This document shows positions 34,401 to 43,510 of a stretch of 64,000 nucleotides of DNA, piece after piece. Origin of the DNA: Plutella xylostella (taxonomy: Eukaryota > Arthropoda > Insecta > Lepidoptera > Plutellidae); assembly GCF_932276165.1 (NCBI RefSeq), contig NC_063997.1, positions 9,496,001 through 9,560,000 of the forward strand, in the 5' to 3' direction. Made by a program: the position numbers and the translations under genes. A model generated the notes under the pieces. That model was not told the DNA's origin. It made no database searches and worked only from the letters and a program-made list of their open reading frames with translations. Position 1 is the stretch's first letter. Every line of letters begins with the position of its first letter.

Positions 34401-34625
34401 TATATTATCAGTAACCCGTAATCGTAAACTGCTGAACATAGACCTCTCTTAAGTAGCGCCACTCTGTCTTCAGCTTTCCTCATTCAGCCACTACCGATTA
34501 GTTATAATAATGAACGCTTCATATAATATTGTAACGAACGTCTTACTACAATCAAATAAATAAAAAACGTATGCACTCACATTAGGACCTTTGATAACGT
34601 TGACTCTTTTCTGTGAGCTAGCCAT
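28494..34625 (-). CDS. Unidentified 351-residue helix-rich protein, nine exons
   Basis: Exons in transcript order: 34625-34581 (starting MASSQKRVNVIKGPN), 34228-34082, 32697-32626, 32495-32415, 32317-32191, 31926-31737, 31467-31294, 31120-31048, 28640-28494. All junctions are GT-AG and phase-consistent, giving 351 residues ending EPKPLRK. The middle (EMRRLELQYLRDRLDELQ) is predicted coiled coil. An Ala/Arg-rich helical stretch follows, then a second helical segment. There is no signal peptide or transmembrane segment. I do not recognise the family. The last intron contains NDUFS1 on the same strand, and the second intron an AT-rich TIR element with a SINE. The 31467 acceptor is the weakest call. 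Confidence 0.75.
28774..30915 (-). CDS. NDUFS1: NADH:ubiquinone oxidoreductase 75-kDa subunit (NDUFS1), intronless
   Basis: This is the electron-carrying subunit of mitochondrial complex I (N module, matrix arm). I take the start as the ATG at 30915 (MLGLTRKIFPKC, a basic presequence-like end), giving 713 residues; an upstream open stretch begins only with GTG. Ligands for all three clusters are present: Cys62, 73, 76 and 90 for the 2Fe-2S (FCYHERLAVAGNCRMC); His122, Cys126, 129 and 135 (HPLDCPICDQGGEC); and Cys178, 181, 184 and 228 (CIHCTRCIRF and CPVGAL). The molybdopterin-like domain follows. The gene has no intron and lies inside the last intron of the 28494-34625 gene, on the same strand. 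The second half is fairly diverged (DKGRWAIDSLEMQRL), which fits a retrocopy or paralogue, but the frame is fully open. Confidence 0.93.
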   Translation of the reverse strand: MLGLTRKIFPKCITSSKLQTRATSNKVEEIKITLNGKECSVPRYYTVLQAARSRGVPVPAFCYHERLAVAGNCRMCLVHVEGLAKPQVACQTTVYKDMKIWTNSEVALKAQESVLEFLLAEHPLDCPICDQGGECDLQDLSMKFGNDRSRFTDIHFVGKRAVENKDLGPLVGTEMTRCIHCTRCIRFAGAVCGVEALGSTGRGTDMLVGTYVDKPFLSELSGNVVDLCPVGALTALPYRFKARPWELVRTDSIDVTDATGTNISINHRFNRVLRVLPRENDEINQEWISDKGRWAIDSLEMQRLVAPMCRIENCLETLDWNSALKLTAKILKYSDPKRIMAVAGPHCNVETLVACKDLVNTLGSELTFIERGMIYTTTKADLRAAYSLNMNMKDIIKADKILLIGTNPRFEAPILNAWIRKAFLENETDIYYVGPKCEYNYDAQHQGTSYNCITNIAKELSKANTPLVFIGISHLEKEYSKKIYTELFEIFANFTNKDWNVIHVIPREASWAGALEAGWQPGGCHEFSHCNPQVVISLGADDFLYKWKPPNNCKIIYIGFQGDRCSELAEVVLPGSAYTETEGVYLNMECRSQQAWPAVSAPRDARRSWKILRALSEYCGATLPYSDSASLHARMADISPNFVNYSKYQEKLFKELIPSFVCKAQEGSDEHFDVELKTLEDYYCSCVFSSNSPTMVRAQKAASQFHTSAYARN
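33088..33340 (-). repeat. tRNA-derived SINE
   Basis: On the minus strand, GACGACCGAATGGCGTAGTGG (A box region) at 33340 is followed by GGTTCGATTCCCGGCTGGG (B box region). The body is the same as the 9276 copy and is preceded by a poly(A) stretch in plus orientation near 33074. It is close to full length. Confidence 0.85.
33440..33720 (+). repeat. Two tandem copies of a GC-rich block of about 120 bp
   Basis: AAACCTAAAGATAGGTGCGA through the GCGGAGCGCAGCGAAGCGG string occurs at about 33455-33560 and again at about 33610-33715, separated by an AATAATAAT spacer. The purine-rich GCGGAGC repeats give spurious open frames on the minus strand; none has start context or homology. Confidence 0.75.
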
Positions 34626-35572
34626 GCCCCCCATGCCAGCACGTCACATGGCACACGCGCTCCGCTACAAACAGGCTACAACGTGAAACATGCACATTTA
34701 TATTTGCCACAAGCACAATGTAAAAAAATACATAGTCATCGCTAAAATTGTAGCTCAGTTGGCTTTCTTTGTGAGCTTTCGCACAGTTAATCAAACACGA
34801 AGCGGTATTTAATTATGTCAAGGCTACGACAATAGTTGTTAATCATTTGCTATAGTAATCAGTTCAAGGCAAGCTCCAAGCTAAGCTATTGATGATCAAA
34901 GCTGGGTTTAGCGTAGGTCGTGGTACAATACGTTTCACAGGCGTTTTTTTTTACGTCGTAGATGTACGAAACTATAAAGTTTATATGTTTTTCAAGTACA
35001 TATTTATTTGCATAGAATTTGTTAATTTTAAAAGATATATTCAAATTTAATTAAATTCCATATCTGCACCATAAAATGCAGAAATTTGCATCCTAAGATT
35101 CTTCCTTCATGCTGGTATTCCTTGCTGATATTCCAATTTTGAAAGGAACGCCACAAACCAAACAGGCTACGATCAAAACTGTTATGCCTGAAGGAAGAAA
35201 TACTTGAGAAGACTCCAAACTTTTCGCTTTACATACCATATCCATTTAGTAGACTTGTTAAACTTATTAATTGCATGTTGTAGCATGTGGATGTAATTAG
35301 TCATGATCACGAAATTTCATTTAGCAAAGTGGTTTATCATATAACTGACAACTCATGCTACGGTTCTAAAGTTAATGACACTGGCATGATAGGTATTTAG
35401 GATTAGGCTTGGTGATTTCCATTTCATAAAAGTGTGCATCAAAGAAAATTCCTTTATGTCTATTGTCCATCTAAGATAAATAAATAAAAGTTAATTTATA
35501 AAAGTTGACATTTATTTACTAGGACAGTCAAGCACTTGCACAAAACAATAACATAGGTACCTAACTAAAAGT
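34626..35572. other. Intergenic spacer; likely promoter of the 351-residue gene
   Basis: The sequence just above the start codon at 34625 should hold the minus-strand promoter and 5' UTR, but no TATA box stands out. The remainder is AT-rich with no gene or repeat end recognised. Confidence 0.4.
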
Positions 35573-37226
35573 TTAACGATGGTAGTTACCGGCCATATCT
35601 AATTTATCTATAAATTCAACTACTTTGAGCATGGGGTTTGCGACCCTCCTGCTATGATAGGTACAGCAACAGCGGCAATTTCGACAGCAAATATGTTTCT
35701 CGTAAAATACTCGGCATTCTTTGTGTTTTTTAGGTTTTCTTTTAGAACGAAGTCCGTAGTCATCTTGGTCTCTTGTGTTACATTGAATGTTTTGTTTCCC
35801 TTTACATCTGGAGGAGTATGGAGAGTAGACACTGCATCGGTCGTGTTTTTTAATTGTCTGCCTTTTTCTCTGATTCTTTGGTGATTCTTGTTGAGAGTGA
35901 CGCCACATCTGGAATAGTGATAAAATGCTATAAAATAAGTATGGAAATTCGATTTGGTTTGTTTACTTGGATCATTACCAGAAGTACTAAGGTATTTGAT
36001 GACAAATATTTACATGTCCTACATTTTTACCTTATGCTTTTTAGAATTTGTTTTTCTATATTTATTTTGTTTTCCTTGTTTAATTTCTTTATCCGTATTG
36101 TGGACATCACAAACTTCATTTTCAATAGGTTGGCTTATTGGCGAGACGTAATGCTGCAACATATTACCTAAAATAAAATTTCGTGCTACTTATTGCATGT
36201 TTGGATAAATAATATTCAAAACAAGTAGTTAATTACTTACAAATGCTACAGACGCTACGTCTCACAATGTCGAAGGCCAGGACAGCGGTCATGAGCTGAG
36301 AGGTGGAATCGCTGCAGCAATTACCTACAAAACAGAAAAATAATCAGCAAAAACACAGACAGCAAAAGGTGATGAATTTCCTCTCTATATTATAAGTATT
36401 CACATTGCGTACCATGGTTTAAATGCATCATTTGACAGGCATAAGATACCAGACCAGTCCAAAGAGTAACCATATCATTACTCCCCATAACTTCTTCTTG
36501 TTCTTCATCTTGTGAATTCATCTCACTATCAAAATATGAAGGTTCTGAATAAACAGAAGTTGGTGTTGCAGCCTTATCCTTGCATACGTTATCACGGATA
36601 CCTTCAGTGGTATTAAGCATGGCAAGTTTTTCTATGGCTTCGATATTTCTTAACGCTATCTCTAGCTGTAAACCAAGGTTCTCTGTTAAGTCTCTCCTGA
36701 CCCACTCCCTTTCATCGTTGTGAACCTCGTGAGATTTCACGATCTCAATGACGCTGGAAAAGCCCTCTGTGTAATTTACATCATCTTTATCATTTATAGG
36801 ATAATCAGTAATTTCATCAAATGGGTACTCCAGTTTAGAATCATCTACGCTAATAGATTCGTAGGCGACTTCAGTTTTAAATGCTTTGAAAGCTTTTTCG
36901 TCTTCTTCATCAGCTGTTCGGCTTCCATAGTAGCTTGCGTATGTCGTATTCTCAAAATCAATAATATTTTGTGTATTGATATTTGTGAGCGACCTTTCTA
37001 GATGCGTGTCGCTCTGGCAGATGCCTATCTCGTCAAAGACGCGTCGTCTCTGCCTGCGTTCGCTGAGCTCTCTCAACAGTATGCTGTCCTGGTAGGAGCG
37101 ATCCCGCAACTTCTGCGCCGCGTCGAGTTGGTGTCGCTCTAGAGACTTGTATTGCTCAAGCAGGTACCAGGACCGCACGCGGCTCGCCTTGCTTCGTGAC
37201 GTCTCCAAATCTGTATGTGAACACAT
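35573..37226 (-). CDS. Unidentified 456-residue protein with acidic middle and Cys/Lys-rich tail
   Basis: Exons in transcript order: 37226-36413, 36324-36241, 36167-36031, 35908-35573. All have GT-AG borders and agreeing phases. The first part (QYKSLERHQLDAAQKLRDRS) is basic and helical. It is followed by a long acidic stretch, another helical segment near ERNLGLQLEIALRN-like sequence, then a Lys/Asn-rich linker. The final exon has a dense Cys cluster (HICCRNCRCCCTYH) close to the end, which may bind metal. I recognise no named domain. The start is uncertain: ATG at 37226 is in frame, but CACATACAG just below it is a plausible acceptor at 37210, so a further 5' exon may exist. Confidence 0.65.
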
Positions 37227-37282
37227 TATTTTATTGATTTATTATGGGTTAAGTAAATACCTTGTAAACACCTAACTGAATA

Positions 37283-37360
37283 AGAGCGATGGTAGTTCAG
37301 CCGGGTAAGCGCTCGTCTCTCACTTCAGAGATGCGGGTTCGAATCACATCTCTGACATGT
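37283..37360 (+). repeat. SINE head fragment
   Basis: GCGATGGTAGTTCAGCCGGG followed by GCGGGTTCGAATCAC gives A-box-like and B-box elements at tRNA spacing. It runs straight into a hairpin MITE. A truncated relative is at about 40986. Confidence 0.6.
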
Positions 37361-37397
37361 ACATGTATAAAAGGAAATGGTCAGAGAGCCAGGTGCA

Positions 37398-37581
37398 GTA
37401 CCCCTACTTTGAAAGGCAATGTATTGCGTCTGTCTTGCGTTCTCAACCTTTAAAAAATTATAAGGTTAGGCTAGGTTCTCAAATTAGGCATTATCTAGCT
37501 GATCATATTAGTATTTTTACTTTTTGGAAAAACGAGAACGCAAGACAGAACCAATACATTGCCTTTCAAGAGTAGGGGTAC
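37398..37581. repeat. Hairpin MITE
   Basis: Inverted arms start GTACCCCTACTTTGAAAGG and end CCTTTCAAGAGTAGGGGTAC; pairing extends to GTCTTGCGTTCTC on the left. Non-coding. Confidence 0.85.
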
Positions 37582-38449
37582 CGGTAGGTACTTACACCCG
37601 CACATCAGTGAATAAAATAGAATAAGTACTTACTTACCTAAATTAATAAGGACAATTTTCGATGGATTAAGTAGTTGGAAATACTTACTCCATCGTAAAC
37701 TGCTACTTATTAAAGAATATAATCAAGTACTTATAGTAGTTAGGCACCTACCTACCAAGTCTCCTAATCCTTATTATTATTATGTTTACCCTCGGCCGTA
37801 GAGGTTAATCGCTCTTTAGTCTCTTACCTAAAGAATCGATGAAAGCCATTCTTCTTATTTTAAATATGAATTAAGGTTTATTTATTATTTTATTTAAATG
37901 TGTTAATGAATATGTAAATTGTAAAGTACTTAAATTTATAAAATACAAAAGCATCTTCGATCCAACTTGACGGACCACATTTTTGGCATACTTGCTATCA
38001 TATCTAGAAATACTCTCATCAGCCACCCAGCTTCAGAACAAGCACATCATTGTTATCATCAGCTAAGTGCTGGTGCAGGGTCTGCTGGACACCTGGTTAG
38101 TATCATGAATAAAAGTTTCAAGGTGCGTTGCCAGTGGAGGTGTGGTACTGAAAATGAATGAATTAAAACCAGTGTTAAAAACTGAGAGCTATATGATCTG
38201 AGGATTCGAAAATCCTCAGAACAAAAGCTCTTATTTTTTACACATGTTGGGCAAGAGACAAAATAATCTGTGGTTGACATTTGACATCTTGTCACTGACA
38301 AGCGAAAACTGACAGTTAGTGCATGTGTCAACACTGTCAATGTCAAACGTTAAATCAAAACTTTTTCACATGTTCAAAATCCGATTCAAACTAAATAAAC
38401 GTGTGATATTTTGAAGTTCTTCAATATTTAGAAAGAAAGTTTGTAAGAA
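37582..38449. other. Intergenic region upstream of RRP9
   Basis: No supported gene. On the minus strand an open stretch from an ATG at 38280 (MSTTDYFVSCPTC) could be a first exon of the 35573-37226 gene, but I could not find a donor of matching phase. The last 150 bases should contain the RRP9 promoter; no TATA box is evident. Confidence 0.4.
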
Positions 38450-39808
38450 ATGTCTTCGTCTTTTTTCCTGAAGGGTAAATCCAGGCAAGTTCATAAACGA
38501 AAGGGCGAGAAAATCAAGAAGAAGCCAGTCAAGAAACCAAATTCTAACCTCGAAAATGGCCAAGATTCATCGGAAAGTGACTTGGATTTGAAGAAATTCT
38601 CTGATGCCGAAGAGTCAGAGAGCGACCATGAAACCGCGGAAGAAAAGAAGCTACGGTTAGCAAAAAAATATTTAGAAGAAATAGAAAAAGAGGAAGCTAA
38701 ACGCGCGGAACTAAAAGAGATAGACGACGATGCTATCGGTAAACGTTTACAAAAGGATTACCTGGAACAGAAAGGTAAACTGCGGGTGGAGGTCGCCGAC
38801 ACGTACTCGGCGCCCGCCGCTGACGACGTGCGGCTGGTGCGCGTGCGGGAGCACCGGCTGCCGCTGACCTGCGTGTGCGTCAGCAGCGACGGCCGGCTCG
38901 TGTTCACCGGCAGCAAGTGCGCCTCCATCATCAAGTGGAGCGTCGCGGAGAAGAGAAAACTCGCCACTATTACATACAAAACACATGCCCAATATGTGAA
39001 GGGAACAATAACAGCTATAGCAATATCAACGGACTCCAAGTTCCTCGCTACTTCAGATGAATCTTCTGACATTCAAATATGGGATCCACACACTTTAAAA
39101 CATGTACACACATTCAGAGGACATAAGGACTCAGTCACTGGTCTAGTTTTTAGAAAGAATACCCATGATATGTACTCTGCCAGCAAAGATCGCTCTGTCA
39201 AGATATGGTCACTGGATGAGATGGCTTATGTAGAAACATTGTTTGGTCACCAGTCTCCAGTCACAGCTGTAGATGCTCTGACAAGGGAGAGGGTGATCAC
39301 AGCTGGAGGCCGAGACACAACAGTGAGAGTGTGGAAGATAGTAGAAGAGTCACATCTTATATTCAACGGACCAGTGGGTAGTCTGGATGAAGTGAAACTG
39401 TTAGATGAGGAACACTTTGTATCAGGGAGTGACAATGGGTCCCTCAGTATTTGGAGTTTAATGAAGAAGAAGCCTCTATGCACTGTTCCAGAGGCTCACG
39501 GAGTTGAGCATGATGTCCCCCGGTGGATCACCAGTATTGCTACACTGCTAAACTCTGATGTGTTTGCTTCAGGTTCTTATGATAACAGTGTGAGACTATG
39601 GAAAGTATGTGAAGCGTATAGAAAGATAGTTCCAATGTTTAGTATTGAAGTGAATGGATTTGTGAATGGGCTGCAGTTCACAAGTGATGGCCGACAGCTG
39701 TACTGCGCTGTGGGGCAGGAGCACAAGGCCGGGCGCTGGTGGAGACTGACGAGTGCCAAGAATGGTGTTGTAATTGTAAACTTCCATGTTAATAATGTAG
39801 ATTTATAG
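38450..39808 (+). CDS. RRP9: U3 snoRNP-interacting protein RRP9 (U3-55K), WD40
   Basis: A single 452-residue frame with no introns. The first 100 residues are Lys-rich then acidic (FFLKGKSRQVHKRKGEK, SSESDLDLKKFSDAEESES), as in RRP9. From about residue 130 there are WD40 repeats: LTCVCVSSDGRLVFTGS, ITAIAISTDSKFLATSDESS, VTGLVFRKNTHDMYSASKD, VTAVDALTRERVITAGGRD, and further blades to the C-terminus. Length and layout fit RRP9, which binds the B/C motif of U3 snoRNA in the nucleolar small-subunit processome. A local GC-rich stretch covers residues 110-165. A poly(A) signal follows at 39952. Confidence 0.92.
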   Translation: MSSSFFLKGKSRQVHKRKGEKIKKKPVKKPNSNLENGQDSSESDLDLKKFSDAEESESDHETAEEKKLRLAKKYLEEIEKEEAKRAELKEIDDDAIGKRLQKDYLEQKGKLRVEVADTYSAPAADDVRLVRVREHRLPLTCVCVSSDGRLVFTGSKCASIIKWSVAEKRKLATITYKTHAQYVKGTITAIAISTDSKFLATSDESSDIQIWDPHTLKHVHTFRGHKDSVTGLVFRKNTHDMYSASKDRSVKIWSLDEMAYVETLFGHQSPVTAVDALTRERVITAGGRDTTVRVWKIVEESHLIFNGPVGSLDEVKLLDEEHFVSGSDNGSLSIWSLMKKKPLCTVPEAHGVEHDVPRWITSIATLLNSDVFASGSYDNSVRLWKVCEAYRKIVPMFSIEVNGFVNGLQFTSDGRQLYCAVGQEHKAGRWWRLTSAKNGVVIVNFHVNNVDL

Positions 39809-39951
39809 CATTAATACATATTTTGTTATAATGATGTAACTCTTTTATATCCCAACTTATTACAAGTAGATAAGATAGTTTAGATTTTCGATTCAAAGTA
39901 GTAGATAGTCTTGGATATACATACAAAATGCAGTAGGTTTGTTATGTCATG

Positions 39952-39957
39952 AATAAA
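39952..39957 (+). terminator. RRP9: Poly(A) signal AATAAA of RRP9
   Basis: AATAAA about 145 bases after the RRP9 stop, preceded by AT-rich 3' UTR and with no gene in between. Confidence 0.65.
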
Positions 39958-40804
39958 ACTACAAAATTTTAACAAAGTGTAACATTTTAATACACATGTC
40001 GCTGTACAACTGTGATTTGAGTTACAAATTTTATTTTATTTTACACCAATATTATATAAACAAGATAACTAGTGTCTCCATTTCCCTACAATATCAATTA
40101 CTAGTTACAAATCCACAACATGTATTTATAACGTGCGAAATTTACTATGCAAGTAAAATTGTAACAAATATTTAACAGTGAACAAGTTATACAGAAGTAG
40201 AGGTACATTTAGAAGCTGTATTTATTTCAACTCCTCAAACTGGCAATAATCACAGTAGGCACATTGGTTATATGGGGGAATCTCCTGATAGCCTGTCTTT
40301 ATGCTTACTCAAAAACTGCTATTTAATCAATAAATTATAATTAATATCAACGTCAGTAGGTGGTTAGAATAGTAGAAAGGTCCATAAATGGAAGTGCAGT
40401 ATAGAAATTCGCACGTTAAGTATATAAATTACATGTTGCAGGTATATTGAATTGTATATTATACATATACACTGGTCTTAAGACTAACTGGAACACATTG
40501 AAATGATTGAATACCTACCCTATTTACTTTACTCGTATCTTGCAAGTGATATTCCTCATCCCATAGAATATAATATTTTACTGGTTTGAATCATTACCGA
40601 AATAAAATTGCCTATTTAAATTCTGACAGTGTTAAACTCTTCCCGTAGCTGTAAGTTTTAAGTAAGTATTGCAATCAGTAAAATATCAATTAAATATGAA
40701 TAAATAAGACATCATAAAAAGATAAAACTTTACAAAATATCACCCTAATAATTTAAAGGAACTTAATAACTAACACGAAAATAGATATATTGTTTATTAT
40801 GAAA
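39958..40804. other. Intergenic, AT-rich
   Basis: Nothing recognised on either strand up to the target duplication of the 14-kb element at 40805. Confidence 0.5.
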
Positions 40805-40812
40805 CACAAACA

Positions 40813-40922
40813 GATTTCGGGTATGAACGTCAGATTCCAAGTACGTCAGATTCCATCGACGTCATTTTCCAACTAGGTCATTTTCCAACAAGGTCAGATT
40901 TTAAATTTTTGGTACAGTTCAT
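40813..40922 (+). repeat. Left outer terminal inverted repeat
   Basis: This matches the reverse complement of about 54781-54893. It contains two GTCAGATTCCA and two GTCATTTTCCAAC motifs, which could be subterminal protein-binding sites. Confidence 0.8.
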
Positions 40923-41723
40923 CACATTATTATGTACTATGTGTTTTCCGTTTATGATACACACAGCATATTATTTAAACTCCTGGAGCGATGGTAGTCG
41001 GGTAAGTGCTCGCTTCTCACGGTGTATCGGTAATAATAATAATAATGCGGGCAGCTTGTGGCGAGCTGTTGGGCATTAGCGACCCCACCCACCCGATGCC
41101 GGGGAGAACCCCTGTTCCTCATCTCTGGCTTGCCTTTATTGGTTGTCCAGAGTGAACACTGACGAGGAACAGGATCTCCCACCTCTTGCTTGCCTTCATT
41201 GGCTGGCTTGAGTGGTGTACCGCTAGAGCAGAAATGCTCGGAGGAAGGATGTATATCCAGTGCTTGTAGGGGCCTTGACCGGCATCCGCGATTGCTCTGA
41301 GAGCCTTGGTATACCTCTCCACCCTCAGCGGCTCATGCCATGTTGCCCCCTTGTTGCTACGTCACTGTAATGTGCTAGCGACTGTTTTGGGGGGCCCATT
41401 TAATGTGTGTGCGAGTCACCCCCTGCCTTTTTATCCGTGTGTGAAACATATAGGTCAGGCAGGGGCCATAGTCCTTCCATAGTCCCAGTTACCCAGTCCA
41501 TTTAGCACCCCCTTCCATAACCCTGTATTAGTTTTCGCCATATCCTACAATAGTCCTGCACTAACCGGGGGTTTTCCTTGGGTTTACTTCTATAGTTTTC
41601 ACAGGGAAAATCGTCGGTTGGTGACACATTTCATATAGATTAATGTTGTCTAACGGGCCTCTACATGTTGGCTTCGGCCCCATGCACGCCTTCCAAATGC
41701 CCGGGACCCCATGGACCCATGAC

Positions 41724-41823
<100 letters not shown>

Positions 41824-41835
41824 GGCCTTGTACGT

Positions 41836-42110
41836 CTATGACAGACGATTCAGTGAATGTCTGGAACACGATTTTTCGTGACTATATAAGCCGATACGGG
41901 AGCGGCAAGGCCTCCCGCAGGATCTACAAGTGAAAGTGCAGCTAGTGGTCGGTACACGACGGTGACGTTTTTGCCGCTTGTGGGCGAGATCAGAAAACCA
42001 GGCGTCGAACACGTGCTTTCGCCATTCATGCCTAACCTCAACGAGTTTCTCCCAACTTTGATAATCGATGCCAAAAGCAGCCATATCCCACTTGACGCAA
42101 TCTTTGAATC
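41836..42110 (-). pseudogene. 5'-truncated LINE, C-terminal zinc-finger end of the RT protein
   Basis: The minus-strand frame reads MAAFGIDYQSWEKLVEVR, then a basic stretch, then CRSCGRPCRSRIGLYSHEK. This C-x2-C...SRIGL-x2-H pattern ends many insect non-LTR ORF2 proteins. A (GAT)n tail follows. It interrupts the left arm of the 14-kb element. Confidence 0.7.
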
Positions 42111-42363
42111 GCAGATAACTTATTAATTATTATACTAAAGTACCTAATTATTATCATTTTAATATATTAAATAATTATTATGTAGTCTGAGCCTATCTGA
42201 AACCTAGTTAAACATTGTGAGATATGGCGTTTCGACTTTCTCCGTGTTCGGCATCATAAGGGTCACAGTGACAGTTAAATAAAGTCCATTTTTCTCTCCA
42301 CCTTTAATTTGCAAGGTGCGGGTGCCTATATAAATAGAGTGAGTCGCCCGCGCGCCTCAGTTG
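42110..42363 (+). repeat. Left inner terminal inverted repeat
   Basis: Matches the reverse complement of about 54494-54720, including GCCTATCTGAAACCTAG and GTTCGGCATCATAAGGGTC, and stops at CCTCAGTTG. A further partial inverted copy lies at about 54360-54475. Confidence 0.85.
42327..42361 (+). promoter_or_regulatory. TATA box plus TCAGT initiator, reading inward
   Basis: TATATAAAT at 42327-42335 and TCAGT at 42357-42361, 32 bases from TATA start to the initiator A: the canonical arthropod core-promoter spacing. The first ATG downstream (42397) opens a 32-codon frame. Confidence 0.65.
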
Positions 42364-42375
42364 GTTTTTGATTTT

Positions 42376-43074
42376 TGAAGTGAACACTTGGGCAAAATGG
42401 CTCAATGTAGCCACGGTTCTCGTCGGCTTCGCTCCGACGGGGAAAAATATAATATTGAATTTGCGGAGTCCTCGCTGCCGGGAGCTGTAGCGTGATGCGG
42501 ACCAGGCGGCGCGGGGCCTGCCGGCTGCTGCGCACGCAGCCATTGCTGAGGATTTCGCAACGAAGGTTTGAGTTTATAAGCCGTGAGTAAAATGCTATTA
42601 TTTACTGCTTTTAAAAACTCAGCCACTGGTCATAATGCTCCGGCGCTTGGGGTTTTTATCCCACGTAGTAGGGTCCGATTCAATAGTCGTGGTGATGATT
42701 AATCACATATTCCGGTCCTACTAGTGGCGCTTGAGCTAGATACTTACATTAATAACCGCTTTAAGTAAAGCATATGTTAATTTTATACAGGAAAAAATAA
42801 TAAAAATATATTTTTCTACCCTCAATTTCTAATATTTTTAGAAAACAGTTGATATAAATTTTGCTATTACAATAATGCACTTGATTATAGCTTATGTAAG
42901 GCTTTACAAACAGGAGCTTTCCAGGACCGTCATAGGATTTTTTACAGGAAGCACGTGGCTCCGAGTTTCAGTATGTTGGGACATTGTGGCATGTGCGGCG
43001 AGTAATGTGATCCGCCGGTACCTACCCGCTGAGGGTAGGCAGGCCGATTCGGTGAAATCGTTGAAGTTTCGTGT
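42376..43074. other. Interior of the 14-kb element, left part
   Basis: Besides the 32-codon frame after the promoter, no recognisable protein. GC-rich at 42460-42560, then AT-rich. Confidence 0.4.
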
Positions 43075-43510
43075 AACCTGCACCCGGCCCTGTGCTCCTG
43101 CGCTGGCCGCCGTCTTGTGGCACCTGCATCGCAGCGTACACCCGGCCCTGCGCTCCTGCCCTGGCCACCGGTTCGTGCCACCTGCATCGCAGCATACACC
43201 CGGCCCCGTGCTCCTGCGCTGGCCGCCGTCTCGTGCCACCTGCATCGCAGCGTACACCCGGTCCTGGCCCTGGCCACCGGTTTGTGGTACCTGCATCGCT
43301 GCATAGACCCAGCCATGCACTCCTGCCCTGGCGGCTGTACACCCGGTCCTGGCCCTGGCCACCGTTTTGTGCCACCTGCATCGCAGCGTACACCCGGTCC
43401 TGGCCCTGGCCACCGGTTTGTGCTACCTGCATCGCTGCATAGACCCAGCCATGCACTCCTGCCCTGGCGGCTGTGTTGTCCCACCTGCATCGCTGCGCAC
43501 ACCTGGCACT
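43075..43510. repeat. GC-rich minisatellite, units of about 57-60 bp
   Basis: About eight diverged units of the type CACCTGCATCGCAGCGTACA followed by a CTGGCCACCGG block, with one larger block (TGCATAGACCCAGCCATGC to CCTGGCGGCTGT) present twice. Several overlapping frames are open on both strands because the units lack stops; I regard none as a proven gene. Confidence 0.8.

Noticed and set aside
37285..37350. tRNA gene candidate
   Set aside because: Only the A/B-box region is tRNA-like; no proper cloverleaf end, and it is joined to a hairpin repeat. Treated as a SINE.
38059..38346. Minus-strand frame starting MSTTDYF as first exon of the 35573-37226 gene
   Set aside because: No donor of the right phase could be matched to the acceptor at 37210, so the join is not supported.
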